Origin: Dielma sp000508965
GTDB taxonomy: Bacteria > Bacillota_I > Bacilli_A > Erysipelotrichales > Erysipelotrichaceae
DNA length: 41,879 nucleotides
Reading direction: 5' to 3'
NCBI GenBank assembly: GCA_000508965.1
Contig: BAHV02000009.1
Location: forward strand, 1 to 41,879
The notes beneath the pieces were generated by a model. It was given only the letters and a program-made list of their open reading frames with translations, did not search any database and was not told where the DNA came from. Positions 15,901 to 24,538 of this stretch are shown one piece after another (the stretch's first letter is position 1; each line of letters begins with the position of its first letter). The position numbers and the translations under genes are program-made.

Positions 15901-15965
15901 AAGCATCCCCCTTTTATGATTAAGATTATTTTACCATAATTTTATTCATGGTGTGAAAAAGTTTC

Positions 15966-15994
15966 TTGTATTTATGAATAATTTTCATTATAAT
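15966..15994 (+). promoter_or_regulatory. Promoter of the YbaK-like gene
   Basis: -35 TTGTAT (15966-15971), 17-bp spacer, -10 TATAAT (15989-15994), 27 nt before the start codon. The ATP-grasp operon reads in the opposite direction from the other side of this spacer. Confidence 0.7.
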
Positions 15995-16021
15995 GTGAAA
16001 CAATAGAAAGAAGGTATTATT

Positions 16022-16492
16022 ATGTCCGTAGAAAATGTCCGAGCTTATTTAAAAAAATTTAATAAGGATCAGGATATTATTGAGCTTGACGCGTCAACGG
16101 CCACGGTTGAACTGGCGGCTGAAGCGTTGGGAACTCAGCCTGCCAGAATTGCTAAAACCTTATCGTTTAAGTATCAGGACAGCTGTCTTCTTGTAGTCTG
16201 CGCCGGTGACATGAAAATTGACAACCACCTCTTTAAACAGGAATTTGGAGTCAAAGCAAGCATGCCGAAGGGGGAAGAGGTCGAGGCGCTGAGCGGTCAT
16301 GCAATTGGCGGTGTCTGCCCGTTTGCGGTAGCTGAAGGCGTGTTGGTATGCTGTGATACATCACTGCTTGCCTATGACTTTGTTTTTCCTGCCTGCGGCA
16401 GCGCGCATTCCTGCATTAAGCTGACGCCTGAGGAGCTGTTTGCCATAGCGGCTGCCAATCGCTGGGTGAGTGTCTGTAAACCAAGAAACTAA
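16022..16492 (+). CDS. YbaK/EbsC-type aminoacyl-tRNA deacylase
   Basis: A 156-residue protein of the YbaK/ProX editing family, which in characterised members hydrolyses mischarged Cys-tRNA(Pro) or Ala-tRNA(Pro) in trans. Family features include the TVELAAEALGTQPARIAKTL helix region, the GDMKIDN loop with a conserved lysine, and GGVCPFA. Full length for the family. It has a consensus promoter and its own terminator, so it is probably expressed constitutively. The exact tRNA preference (YbaK, ProXp-ala or other) is not clear. Confidence 0.85.
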   Translation: MSVENVRAYLKKFNKDQDIIELDASTATVELAAEALGTQPARIAKTLSFKYQDSCLLVVCAGDMKIDNHLFKQEFGVKASMPKGEEVEALSGHAIGGVCPFAVAEGVLVCCDTSLLAYDFVFPACGSAHSCIKLTPEELFAIAAANRWVSVCKPRN

Positions 16493-16527
16493 AATACCGT
16501 CGGCTGTAAAGGCAGGCGGTATTTTTC
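16493..16527 (+). terminator. Terminator of the YbaK-like gene
   Basis: AATACCG (16493-16499) pairs with CGGTATT (16517-16523) followed by TTT. It starts right after the stop codon and may also serve the convergent cupin gene. Confidence 0.7.
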
Positions 16528-16534
16528 TTATAAA

Positions 16535-16870
16535 TTATTTATTTAAAATTAAAGCCATGAAGATCAGCGGTTCATCAGCTGGATTCTCTAAACCATGACG
16601 ATTATTGGCATCACAGAAAAGTAAATCACCAGGCTTAACCGAATAGGTTTGATCATTATCTGTATAAATGCCGCTGCCTGATAAGATGTAATAACTTTCC
16701 GTATCATCAATATGCTCATGAACGCCGATACTGCTGTGCGGATCAATTGTCACCCGGGCATACATTTTGGCTCTGCCATTCAATTGCACCTCATTCATCA
16801 GCCGTTCAATCTGAATTGTTCCAATACCACCGGCTCTTTTTTCATAAATTTCTATTTTACGCTGGTTCAT
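16535..16870 (-). CDS. Single-domain cupin protein
   Basis: A 111-residue cupin-2 barrel. Cupin motif 1 supplies H51, H53 and E58 (VHEHIDDTE) and motif 2 supplies H92 (NNRHGLEN), a complete set of metal ligands. Small cupins act as isomerases, dioxygenases or ligand sensors; nothing here decides between them. A GAGGTGATCAC site precedes ATG 16870. The gene is monocistronic and divergent from a MarR gene (16955), which might control it. Confidence 0.8.
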   Translation of the reverse strand: MNQRKIEIYEKRAGGIGTIQIERLMNEVQLNGRAKMYARVTIDPHSSIGVHEHIDDTESYYILSGSGIYTDNDQTYSVKPGDLLFCDANNRHGLENPADEPLIFMALILNK

Positions 16871-16954
16871 GTGATCACCTCACAGCTATTATAAAATAAA
16901 AATCTGTGAAAGCAACTGGTAAAGTGCTAAAATAAGACAGAAGGGAGTAGGACA

Positions 16955-17380
16955 ATGGAAAATTTATTCAATGATCAATTTAAAGAACTGCTTCAGGCAT
17001 ATCGCGCTAAGATGCGGCATCTGTTGAAGAAAAACGGATTATATGCCGGTCAGGATGCGATTCTCTTTGTTTTGCTCTCACAGTCCGGTTTAACTCAGCA
17101 GGAGCTGGCTGAAACGTTAGCAGTCAGTAAATCGACAGTCGGAACCTCATTAAAGCGGATGGAAAAAATGGGCCTGGTAGAACGCCGGGCTTATGCCAAA
17201 GACAGCCGCTGCAAGTGTATTTTTATTACTGAAAACGGAAAAAAACTGGCAGATTCATGCCAGCAGGAATTAATGGACTTTCACCGTTATATTTTTTCAG
17301 CATTTACTGAATCAGAGATTCAGCAAATCAATCTTATCCTTGAACAATTATGCGGACGGATCGAAGAGTATCACCTTTAG
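16955..17380 (+). CDS. MarR-family transcriptional regulator
   Basis: A 141-residue winged-helix regulator. The helix-turn-helix LTQQELAETLAVSKSTVGTS (48-67), the wing YAKDSRCKCIFITENG and the C-terminal dimerisation helix are clear. The ribosome site GAAGGGAG precedes ATG 16955. It is divergent from the cupin gene, and its stop codon overlaps that of the convergent HAD gene (shared bases 17377-17380). Targets unknown. Confidence 0.85.
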   Translation: MENLFNDQFKELLQAYRAKMRHLLKKNGLYAGQDAILFVLLSQSGLTQQELAETLAVSKSTVGTSLKRMEKMGLVERRAYAKDSRCKCIFITENGKKLADSCQQELMDFHRYIFSAFTESEIQQINLILEQLCGRIEEYHL

Positions 17381-18213
17381 ATCAGTCCGTATTTTTTAAA
17401 GCTTTTATAAATGGCATCCTGATCCACACGTTCGCAGACATCATCGGCAATCTGCTTGATGCTGTCACGGCCATTGCCCATCGCAATGCCTACCTTGGCA
17501 TGCAGAATCATTTCTTCATCATTTAATGAATCACCATAAGCAAATGTATCAGCCAGGTCAAGCCCGTAATGCTCTAAAATGACATCCATACCGCTGGCTT
17601 TTGATATTCCCAGTTTAATCATTTCACCATTGATTAAATCCATTCGTTTTTCGCCATGGACCAGAATCTTAAAATAAGGTGATAAAACATTTTCCATTTT
17701 CTCAATCGCAGCCATATCCGGGGCAAAGAACGTGCATTTATTGATCGGATCAAGATCTGGATTTAATTCGCTGACCGGGGAGAAATTCATTGCGCTGATC
17801 GCAAAGCGTGCCATCTCGGAATTCATTCCCTCGCGTTCTTTAAACATAGTCAGAAAACGCCGGTGAGCAAGCTCATCCTGAAAAGTCGTATGTTCTCCCT
17901 CCATGGAATAGCCAATGCCTAATTGATTAAATGTATCTAATACCAGTCTGACAATTTCCGGCTTAAGCTGTGTATAAAATAATTTTTGATCCTTGACCTC
18001 GACATGACAGCCGGCAGCATAGATTGCACCATCAAACCCAAGATCATGAACATCATGACTGACTGAGGATTTAACCCGTCCGGTACAGATGATGCATTTA
18101 TGACCGTTGGCCCGTGCCATGGCAATCGCTTCTTTTGTGGATTCCGGTATGCCATGCAGTACATCATGGTCAATCAGTGTTCCATCGATATCCAGAAATA
18201 TGATTTTCTTCAT
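17377..18213 (-). CDS. Cof-type HAD phosphatase
   Basis: A 278-residue haloacid dehalogenase-fold phosphatase of the Cof/YidA group. Motif I FLDIDGT (residues 6-12) holds the nucleophilic aspartate, CTGR supplies motif II, and AYGDSLNDEEM is motif IV binding magnesium. The cap domain is of type C2. Members dephosphorylate sugar phosphates and cofactor intermediates; the substrate here is unknown. AGGGAGGTAAGC precedes ATG 18213. It ends on top of the convergent MarR gene without a visible terminator between them. Confidence 0.85.
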   Translation of the reverse strand: MKKIIFLDIDGTLIDHDVLHGIPESTKEAIAMARANGHKCIICTGRVKSSVSHDVHDLGFDGAIYAAGCHVEVKDQKLFYTQLKPEIVRLVLDTFNQLGIGYSMEGEHTTFQDELAHRRFLTMFKEREGMNSEMARFAISAMNFSPVSELNPDLDPINKCTFFAPDMAAIEKMENVLSPYFKILVHGEKRMDLINGEMIKLGISKASGMDVILEHYGLDLADTFAYGDSLNDEEMILHAKVGIAMGNGRDSIKQIADDVCERVDQDAIYKSFKKYGLI

Positions 18214-18243
18214 GCTTACCTCCCTTTTTAAAAAATCGAAACC

Positions 18244-18252
18244 ATTATATCA
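18244..18252 (-). promoter_or_regulatory. Extended -10 promoter of the HAD gene
   Basis: On the minus strand TGA-TATAAT (18252-18244), 31 nt before the HAD start codon. No good -35 is seen. It faces a matching element on the plus strand at 18271-18279. Confidence 0.5.
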
Positions 18253-18270
18253 TGAAATCTGATAAAAGTC

Positions 18271-18279
18271 TGATATAAT
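18271..18279 (+). promoter_or_regulatory. Extended -10 promoter of the SagB-like operon
   Basis: TGA-TATAAT (18271-18279), 21 nt before the start codon at 18301. The -35 region is poor, as is common with extended -10 promoters. Confidence 0.5.
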
Positions 18280-18300
18280 AGTGGAAAAGAGGGTCTGACA

Positions 18301-19332
18301 ATGAATGAAAAGAATTTAAAAGCATGGACATATTTCCTGAAATTTCAAGGTGAAACACCAGCTAACACAACAAAAACACTAAGCTGTAAGCAGCCAGCTG
18401 CCGATGAGCAAGAATGGCTTGAGCTGCGCAGCCGATTATTAAAGGGTGAATCGCTGTCTTTGGCTGAATCGATGAATGCAGCTTACCTTATGCTGCTGGA
18501 TCATCAAGAGCAGCCATCGCTGATTTTAAAAGCCGGGGCAGATGGTTTTTATATGGAATCCGATATTGAGGCTTATGTGCCTGAAGCGGATATGCCTAAA
18601 CTGATTGAAAAGGGCAGACAATTTATGAAAGCAAACATGGTTCATGAATTTGCCAGTGATCAAATGATGAAGCTGCCGCAGCCGCCTTTATGCAAAGCCG
18701 CTGTTAAAACGCTGATACCGTTAAGCAAGGCGTTTTCAGAGCTTCCAGTCAATCAGGATTTCCTGTCAATCATCAATGAACGGAAGAGTCATCGAGTATT
18801 TGCCAATGCGCCGATCAGCCTTTTAGAGCTGAGCTATCTGCTTTGGTGCACACAGGGCGTAAAGGAAGTAATCGGCAATGGTTATGCGACAAAAAGAACG
18901 GTGCCGTGCGGCGGCGCCCGTCATGAATTTGAAACTTATCTGTCAGTGATGAATGTGGAAGGTCTGCCTTGCGGGGTCTACCATTATCTGCCGATGGAAC
19001 ATGCCTTAGAGTGCATCAGAGAAGAAAGTGATCTGCGCGCTAAGACTAGAACTTTGCTTTGTGATCAGGCATTTGCCGGCAAGAGTGCCGTCACCTTTAT
19101 GTGGAGCTGTGTCTGTTATCGGGCTGAATGGCGTTACAGCATAGATGCTCACCGCATTATTCTTCAGGATATCGGGCATGTGGGTGAGAATCTATATCTG
19201 GCATGCACTTCAATTGACCTTGGCACTTGCGGTGTCGGCGCTTATCTGCAGCAAGAATGTGATGCATTCTGTGAGCTTGACGGTGAAGAAGAATTTATTG
19301 TTTATACAGCGCCGGTGGGGAGGGTTTCATGA
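18301..19332 (+). CDS. SagB/ThcOx-type nitroreductase-family oxidoreductase
   Basis: A 343-residue FMN-dependent oxidoreductase. The N-terminal 150 residues are a helical region of little recognisable identity. The nitroreductase core begins at about residue 155 (NERKSHRVF), continues with PCGGARHEF and GVYHY, and ends with the VGENLYLACTSIDLG segment and a GCG-type turn. SagB relatives oxidise azolines to azoles in thiazole/oxazole-modified peptides, but no precursor peptide, SagC or SagD homologue is encoded in this window. It overlaps the PfkB-like gene by 4 bp (ATGA). An orphan flavoenzyme with another substrate is more likely than toxin maturation. Confidence 0.8.
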   Translation: MNEKNLKAWTYFLKFQGETPANTTKTLSCKQPAADEQEWLELRSRLLKGESLSLAESMNAAYLMLLDHQEQPSLILKAGADGFYMESDIEAYVPEADMPKLIEKGRQFMKANMVHEFASDQMMKLPQPPLCKAAVKTLIPLSKAFSELPVNQDFLSIINERKSHRVFANAPISLLELSYLLWCTQGVKEVIGNGYATKRTVPCGGARHEFETYLSVMNVEGLPCGVYHYLPMEHALECIREESDLRAKTRTLLCDQAFAGKSAVTFMWSCVCYRAEWRYSIDAHRIILQDIGHVGENLYLACTSIDLGTCGVGAYLQQECDAFCELDGEEEFIVYTAPVGRVS

Positions 19333-20234
19333 TTTCCGTATGTACGCTCAATCCGGCATTGAATTATACGATGCGCTGTGAAGGCCTGCGTCTTTATGAG
19401 ATTAATCAGAGCAGCGGTGAAGTGATGATGTGCGATGACGCGGGTGTCAATCTTTGTCAGATTTTTAAAGAGCTGCACAGTCCGGCAATCCTTAAGGGGT
19501 TTGTGGCTGGCTTTACCGGTGAAGAAATGATTTCACATGTGAAAAATTTAGGCCTTGAGGAAGAATTTATCCATTTAAAAGAAGGCTTGAGCCGGGTGAA
19601 TATAACGCTGAGCGGAATTAAAAATACATTGATTTCAGCTCAGGGGCCGATGATATCATCGGATGAAATTAAAGAATTATTCGATCAGTTTATCCTGTTA
19701 AAAGAAAGTGATACGCTGATTCTAAGCGGTGATGTACCGCCGTCATTGCCTGAGAATTTCTATCAGACGATTCTTGGGGTTGTATCGGCGAATCATGTGC
19801 GCTGCTGTGTGAATACAGGCAATGCTCAGTTATCGAAGGTGCTTGATTATCAGCCATTTCTTGTCAAGGTAAGTGAAAATCAGCTGGAGGAATTTTTCCA
19901 AACCAGAATCTATACGTTAAATGAACTGATTGAACATGCCCGTAAGCTGAAAGCAATGGGTGCCTTGAATGTATTAGTATCAAGAGGGAAATTAGGAGCC
20001 GTATTGATTGATGAACAGGATCAGGCATTGAATTGTCTGCCGGCGATTGAAGAGGTTGTCAGTTTGAATGGCTGTGAGGATGCGCTGCTGGCAGGCTTTT
20101 TAGCTGCTTATCTGGATACCGGTAATTACAAATCAGCGCTGAAAATCGGTGTGGCAGCTTATGAGGCGAGCGCTAAAGTTCTAGGCTTGGCTGATTATGC
20201 GGCAATCAAAGCCAGCTATGAACAATTCTTATAG
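19329..20234 (+). CDS. PfkB-fold protein related to 1-phosphofructokinase, active site altered
   Basis: A 301-residue protein with the ribokinase/PfkB fold. TLNPALNYT at the start and LSGDVPPSL and VSRGKLGAVLI later follow FruK/LacC. The substrate motif GGKG(I/V)N is replaced by DDAGVN (37-41). The catalytic GAGD reads GCED (248-251), which keeps D251 but loses the glycine-rich anion hole. It may be an inactive or specialised paralogue. Its ATG overlaps the SagB-like stop codon, so the two are coupled. Typical FruK operon partners (FruA, DeoR regulator) are absent. Confidence 0.7.
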   Translation: MISVCTLNPALNYTMRCEGLRLYEINQSSGEVMMCDDAGVNLCQIFKELHSPAILKGFVAGFTGEEMISHVKNLGLEEEFIHLKEGLSRVNITLSGIKNTLISAQGPMISSDEIKELFDQFILLKESDTLILSGDVPPSLPENFYQTILGVVSANHVRCCVNTGNAQLSKVLDYQPFLVKVSENQLEEFFQTRIYTLNELIEHARKLKAMGALNVLVSRGKLGAVLIDEQDQALNCLPAIEEVVSLNGCEDALLAGFLAAYLDTGNYKSALKIGVAAYEASAKVLGLADYAAIKASYEQFL

Positions 20235-20290
20235 TTGTTTTCTATCTGAAAAAGCAGTACAATCATAGGACTGACTTTGGAGGAACGATG

Positions 20291-20506
20291 ATGATAGATG
20301 AAAAGAAGATTCAGGAATTATCTGAACAGATGGACTTGATCCGCCGTGCGATTGAAGCGGCTTATGAAGCGAGTGATAAGCAGACTGCGCGAGTGGATTA
20401 TCTATATGCTGAACTGGCTCAACATGCTGATTATCAGCGGCTGGCTAAGGAACACACGGCCATGATGGTACAGCAGTTTAAGGAAAAGAGGAACGTGAAT
20501 GTTTAA
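20291..20506 (+). CDS. Small coiled-coil protein, unknown
   Basis: A 71-residue charged helical protein (IQELSEQMDLIRRAIEAAYE, then KQTARVDYLYAELAQHAD) with heptad-like spacing and no cysteine or signal. No family is recognised. ATG 20291 lies 7 nt after GGAGG (20279-20283); ATG 20288 is possible. Its 3' end overlaps the membrane transporter gene by 8 bp, suggesting translational coupling and a link with that protein. Confidence 0.6.
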   Translation: MIDEKKIQELSEQMDLIRRAIEAAYEASDKQTARVDYLYAELAQHADYQRLAKEHTAMMVQQFKEKRNVNV

Positions 20507-21698
20507 ACATCCTTTATGGGAAAAATTAAAGCCGTGGATCGTGCTGTCTACGTATATCTTAGTGCTGCTTACGGTACTGCTTAATTTTAAGACCGTCAGT
20601 GAGCATCTGTTGTGGGTGATTTCACTCTTTAATCCATTGCTTTATGGGACTGCGATTGCCTATGTGCTGAATCAGCCGATGAAGCATATCGAAAAATTTC
20701 TGAGATCACATATGAATCAAAGGGGATATCTTATAAAGCATGTCCGCGGCATTTCGATGGTGCTGACCTTGCTTTTGGCGGCTGTATTGCTGACGCTGAT
20801 CTTTATGATCGTGATTCCACGCATCTTTGCTTCCGTAGGTACTTTGGTTAATAATGTAACGGTGCTGGTACGCGGTTTAGTGAATAATATGAATGATATT
20901 CTTGCTTATTTTAATATTGATCTGAATCTGATTGATCTGAAACAGGTAGAAACCTTCCTGAATATGCCATGGAATGAAATTGTGAATAATGCAATCAGCA
21001 TTGCCCAGAAATGGCTGAGCAGTTCAGCTTCCGGCATCGTATCGACAACGGTGGCATTCGGCAATACCTTTGCGACTTGGTTTGCTGGGTTTATGTTTTC
21101 TCTGTATCTTTTAGCAAGCAAAGAAACATTGATCCGTCAGATGAAAAAGGTACTGGTTGTAATTTTTAAAGAAAAGGGTGCGAAGCGCTGTGTCGTTATC
21201 GGCCGCAAGGCAAATGAGATCTTCTCCGGTTTTATCGGCGGTCAGCTGATGGAAGCTTGTATTTTAGGTATATTGTATTACATCGGCATGACGCTGTTTA
21301 AAATGCCGTTTGCGGAATTAATCAGTTCAATCATTGCGATTGCTTCTTTAGTGCCGGTCTTTGGCGCGATGTTTGGCATGATTATCGGCGCCATCCTTAT
21401 TTTTACGATCAATCCGCTTCAGGCTCTGGTATTTATCGTTTTCTATCAGGTGCTTCAGGAAATTGAAAATAATTTAATTTATCCGCGGGTTGTCGGCAGT
21501 TCAGTCGGATTGCCGGGACTTTGGACATTGTTATCCATTTTTGTTTTTGGCGGTTTGTTTGGTGTGTTCGGTATGCTGACAGCGGTACCGACAACAGCGC
21601 TGATTTATAATCTGTTTGTAGAGTACGTCAATAATCAGCTTGAACAGATGGCAGTTACCGTTGATGAGGAAATTCATTCATCCGCTGAAAATGCTTGA
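20499..21698 (+). CDS. AI-2E/PerM-family transporter
   Basis: A 399-residue multi-pass membrane protein of the former UPF0118 family. Two N-terminal hydrophobic segments (about 12-50), a pair near 85-105, a large loop, then a C-terminal bundle with GGQLMEACILGILYYIG and the conserved SIIAIASLVPVFGAMFG and LYPRVVG-like IYPRVVGSSVGLPGLW. Members include the E. coli AI-2 exporter TqsA, sodium/proton antiporters and proteins of unknown role, so the substrate is open. The ATG overlaps the preceding small gene. Confidence 0.8.
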   Translation: MFKHPLWEKLKPWIVLSTYILVLLTVLLNFKTVSEHLLWVISLFNPLLYGTAIAYVLNQPMKHIEKFLRSHMNQRGYLIKHVRGISMVLTLLLAAVLLTLIFMIVIPRIFASVGTLVNNVTVLVRGLVNNMNDILAYFNIDLNLIDLKQVETFLNMPWNEIVNNAISIAQKWLSSSASGIVSTTVAFGNTFATWFAGFMFSLYLLASKETLIRQMKKVLVVIFKEKGAKRCVVIGRKANEIFSGFIGGQLMEACILGILYYIGMTLFKMPFAELISSIIAIASLVPVFGAMFGMIIGAILIFTINPLQALVFIVFYQVLQEIENNLIYPRVVGSSVGLPGLWTLLSIFVFGGLFGVFGMLTAVPTTALIYNLFVEYVNNQLEQMAVTVDEEIHSSAENA

Positions 21699-21714
21699 AA
21701 ATAGAGGACTTAGC

Positions 21715-21743
21715 TTGTTTTGTATGCGCAGTCATGGTAAAAT
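21715..21743 (+). promoter_or_regulatory. metK promoter
   Basis: -35 TTGTTT (21715-21720), 17-bp spacer, -10 TAAAAT (21738-21743), about 42 nt before the start codon. The leader is too short for an S-box (SAM-I) riboswitch. Confidence 0.6.
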
Positions 21744-21785
21744 TAAATGTACGAAAAAATGATTTAATAAAGGAGAATGATATCA

Positions 21786-22961
21786 ATGAGTAAAATGTTA
21801 TTTACTTCAGAATCTGTTACTGAAGGACATCCTGATAAAATATGTGACCAAATCTCTGACGCGGTGCTTGATGCGATTGTCGCTCAAGATCCGAATGCCC
21901 GTGTTGCGTGCGAAACTTGCTGTACGACAGGGATGGTTATGGTTATGGGAGAAATTTCCACTAAGTGTTATGTAGACATTCCTAAAATAGCCCGCGGAGT
22001 GATTTTGGATATTGGCTATGACCGTGCAAAATATGGCTTTGACGGTACAACGTGTTCAGTGCTGACGGCAATTGATGAGCAGAGCGGCGATATTGCAATG
22101 GGTGTCGATAATGCTCTTGAAAGCCGTGAAGGCAGTGAAGCAGCGGAAACCGGTGCCGGGGATCAGGGAATGATGTTTGGTTATGCCTGTGATGAAACCG
22201 AGGAATTGATGCCGATGCCGATCTCATTGGCACATAAGCTGGCTAAGCAATTGACGAAGGTACGCAAAGACGGCACTTTAAGCTATCTGCGTCCGGACGG
22301 CAAAACACAGGTTACAGTGGAATATGAAGATGATCAGGCAGTGCGTGTTGATACGATTGTAATTTCAACTCAGCATGCCGATGACGTAACACTGGAAACG
22401 ATTCGTAAGGATCTGATTGAGCATGTGATTAAAACGATTATTCCATCAGCATTAATGGATGAAAATACGAAGATTTTTGTGAATCCTACCGGCCGTTTTG
22501 TTATCGGCGGTCCACAGGGGGACAGCGGCTTAACCGGCCGTAAGATCATTGTAGATACATATGGCGGTATGGCCCGTCACGGCGGCGGTGCATTCTCTGG
22601 CAAGGATGCGACAAAGGTTGACCGTTCTGCGGCTTATGCGGCCCGTTATGTCGCTAAAAATATCGTAGCGGCTAAGCTGGCTAAGAAATGTGAAATTGAA
22701 TTAGCTTACGCGATTGGTATCGCGCATCCTGTTTCAATCATGGTTGATACATTTGGTACGGGTAAGGTTTCTGATGAGCGTTTAGCTGAAATTGTGGATC
22801 AAGTTTTTGATTTGCGTCCTAGCGCAATCATTGAAAGCCTTGATTTAAGAAAACCGATTTATCGTCAATTGGCAGCTTATGGTCATATGGGACGCATTGA
22901 TCTGAATGTGAAATGGGAGCAGTGCGACAAGGTCGATGCCTTGCTGGCAGCTTTAAACTAA
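21786..22961 (+). CDS. metK: S-adenosylmethionine synthetase
   Basis: A 391-residue enzyme that makes S-adenosylmethionine from methionine and ATP with release of phosphate and pyrophosphate. Conserved motifs: GHPDK near residues 14-18, GAGDQG in the ATP-binding part, and the phosphate loop GGGAFSGKD near 270. Full length and well conserved. ATG 21786 is preferred over ATG 21777 because AGGAG lies only one base from the latter. It is monocistronic with its own promoter and terminator. Confidence 0.97.
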   Translation: MSKMLFTSESVTEGHPDKICDQISDAVLDAIVAQDPNARVACETCCTTGMVMVMGEISTKCYVDIPKIARGVILDIGYDRAKYGFDGTTCSVLTAIDEQSGDIAMGVDNALESREGSEAAETGAGDQGMMFGYACDETEELMPMPISLAHKLAKQLTKVRKDGTLSYLRPDGKTQVTVEYEDDQAVRVDTIVISTQHADDVTLETIRKDLIEHVIKTIIPSALMDENTKIFVNPTGRFVIGGPQGDSGLTGRKIIVDTYGGMARHGGGAFSGKDATKVDRSAAYAARYVAKNIVAAKLAKKCEIELAYAIGIAHPVSIMVDTFGTGKVSDERLAEIVDQVFDLRPSAIIESLDLRKPIYRQLAAYGHMGRIDLNVKWEQCDKVDALLAALN

Positions 22962-22972
22962 GCTTAAAAATT

Positions 22973-22994
22973 GGACAGCGCTGGCTGTCCTTTT
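22973..22994 (+). terminator. metK terminator
   Basis: GGACAGC (22973-22979) pairs with GCTGTCC (22984-22990) around a GCTG loop, followed by TTTT. It lies 11 nt after the stop codon. Confidence 0.8.
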
Positions 22995-23008
22995 AGTTGG
23001 GAGAAATC

Positions 23009-23743
23009 ATGAAAAGTAATAAGGCGGAGCTTATGCGGCGTGGCTATGCCGATGAAGAAATGATTCAAGCGGCAAAACTGAAAACAGAAGCAGAGCTGAT
23101 CAAGGACTTAAATTCAGCGCTGGCATGGGAGCGCAGTGCGGCAGTCTATGCGCTGAAACAGCCGGATCGCTTTGCCTCGCTTTATCTTGAAATGCTAAGC
23201 AAAGAGAAAAAGCTTTATACCCGGCTTGCATATTCAGAAGTATTAGCGGCAGGCGGTGAAAGATGCGCGCAGGAGCTGAGTGAATGGCTAGGCATGATCG
23301 GGAATAATCAGCATCAAAGTATTGGTTTGACATCAAAGAAAAAGTCATATCCGCTGCCTAGAGATCTGATAGCCAGAATCATGGCGAAAATGGATGGAAA
23401 GATTTTGCCCATCTTGTTTGCACAATCTATATTCAGTGATGAAAAGAAGCTGAGTGAAGCGTTGGATGCGATAGGCTTTATGGTGTTCTATCATCCTGCT
23501 TTGGCATCGGATCAGCAGCTGCATCAAATACTCAGACTGTTTGATGAGTGTGAAAATGAAGTGATTCATTGGAAAGCGGTAACTGCTTTAAGCGCTTATC
23601 CAACCCCTGCTGCCTGCCGTTTCTTAGAAGGCTTATACAGAACGGGCAATCCACGCCTGCAGCCGGAAATTCAAAGATCGCTGAACCTGCTTGCCGCAAG
23701 TGTGATGATTGATTTCTGCGGCTTTAAGTTCAAAAATAGGTAG
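23009..23743 (+). CDS. HEAT-like helical repeat protein
   Basis: A 244-residue all-helical protein. Pairs of short helices with small hydrophobic spacing (LNSALAWERSAAVYALKQ, RLAYSEVLAAGGERCAQEL, HWKAVTALSAYPTPAACRFL) look like HEAT or lyase-type repeats, which usually bind other proteins. No catalytic motif is seen. ATG 23009 is chosen over an upstream TTG (22997) because GGGAG precedes it. It reads toward the ThrE-type exporter genes 41 nt downstream and may be co-transcribed with them. Confidence 0.6.
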   Translation: MKSNKAELMRRGYADEEMIQAAKLKTEAELIKDLNSALAWERSAAVYALKQPDRFASLYLEMLSKEKKLYTRLAYSEVLAAGGERCAQELSEWLGMIGNNQHQSIGLTSKKKSYPLPRDLIARIMAKMDGKILPILFAQSIFSDEKKLSEALDAIGFMVFYHPALASDQQLHQILRLFDECENEVIHWKAVTALSAYPTPAACRFLEGLYRTGNPRLQPEIQRSLNLLAASVMIDFCGFKFKNR

Positions 23744-23784
23744 CTTTCATGTATAATGAAGACGGAAATGGCAGGGGTGAATTT

Positions 23785-24537
23785 ATGGATTTAAATGAAT
23801 TGGCAAAAACGGCAACCTTTGCCGGTGTTATCTTATTGGAAAATGGTGCTGAGACATATCGGGTTGAAGAAACGATGAGTCGAATCTGTGAACAGTATGG
23901 CGCCAGTGTTGTTGATGCGTTTGCGACTCCTACGATACTTATTGTATCTTTCTCTTATCATGATCAGCTGGTGCATAATATTAAAAGAATTCATTCACGC
24001 AGTGTTGATCTGCATAAGATTCATCAAATTAATGATTTATCACGCAACATTCGTGCGAATGCGTTGAGTGTTGAAGAATTAACGATGCGGCTGCGCGGTA
24101 TCCGCAATGAAAAGCGTTATCCTTTTTTGGTAACTCTATGCTTTTCAGGCATCTGCACCTTTGGCTTTGCTTTCTTTTTCCATGGCTCAATCCATGATGC
24201 AATCGCCGCTTTTTTTATCGGTCTGCTGATTAAGCTATCGGTAAATCTTGCTGAACAGATTAAGTTAAACAGCTTTTTTGTGAATGCGCTGGGCGGGGCA
24301 GTGGCAGCTTTATCGGCCATGATTCTGACTCACTTAGGGTTGGCGGAGCATCTTGATATTGTGATTATCTCATCAATTATGCTTTTGGTGCCTGGACTTG
24401 CGATTACCAACGCGATTCGGGATACTGTTTCAGGAGATCTGCTTTCGGGGATTTCAAGAACGGTGGAAGCCTTCCTTGTGGCGGTAGCGATTGCCATCGG
24501 CAGCGGTACGATCTTCATGCTGCTGGGAGGTCTTTAA
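23785..24537 (+). CDS. ThrE-family exporter, large subunit (YjjP-like)
   Basis: A 250-residue membrane protein matching the N-terminal part of the threonine/serine exporter family. The soluble start (AGVILLENGAETYRVEETM) and VDAFATPTILIVS are family hallmarks, followed by five or so membrane segments with PGLAITNAIRD near the end. In other bacteria YjjP and YjjB act together to export succinate or amino acids. ATG 23785 is chosen by the upstream AGGGGTGA; the frame extends back to 23749 without a site. It ends 1 nt before the small subunit gene. Confidence 0.8.
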   Translation: MDLNELAKTATFAGVILLENGAETYRVEETMSRICEQYGASVVDAFATPTILIVSFSYHDQLVHNIKRIHSRSVDLHKIHQINDLSRNIRANALSVEELTMRLRGIRNEKRYPFLVTLCFSGICTFGFAFFFHGSIHDAIAAFFIGLLIKLSVNLAEQIKLNSFFVNALGGAVAALSAMILTHLGLAEHLDIVIISSIMLLVPGLAITNAIRDTVSGDLLSGISRTVEAFLVAVAIAIGSGTIFMLLGGL

Positions 24538-24538
24538 G

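Noticed and set aside
18301..19332. Azole-modified peptide (streptolysin S-like) cluster
   Set aside because: Only the SagB-like oxidoreductase is present; no precursor peptide, cyclodehydratase or exporter gene is near it.
21699..21785. SAM riboswitch before metK
   Set aside because: The leader is under 50 nt with no S-box stems.
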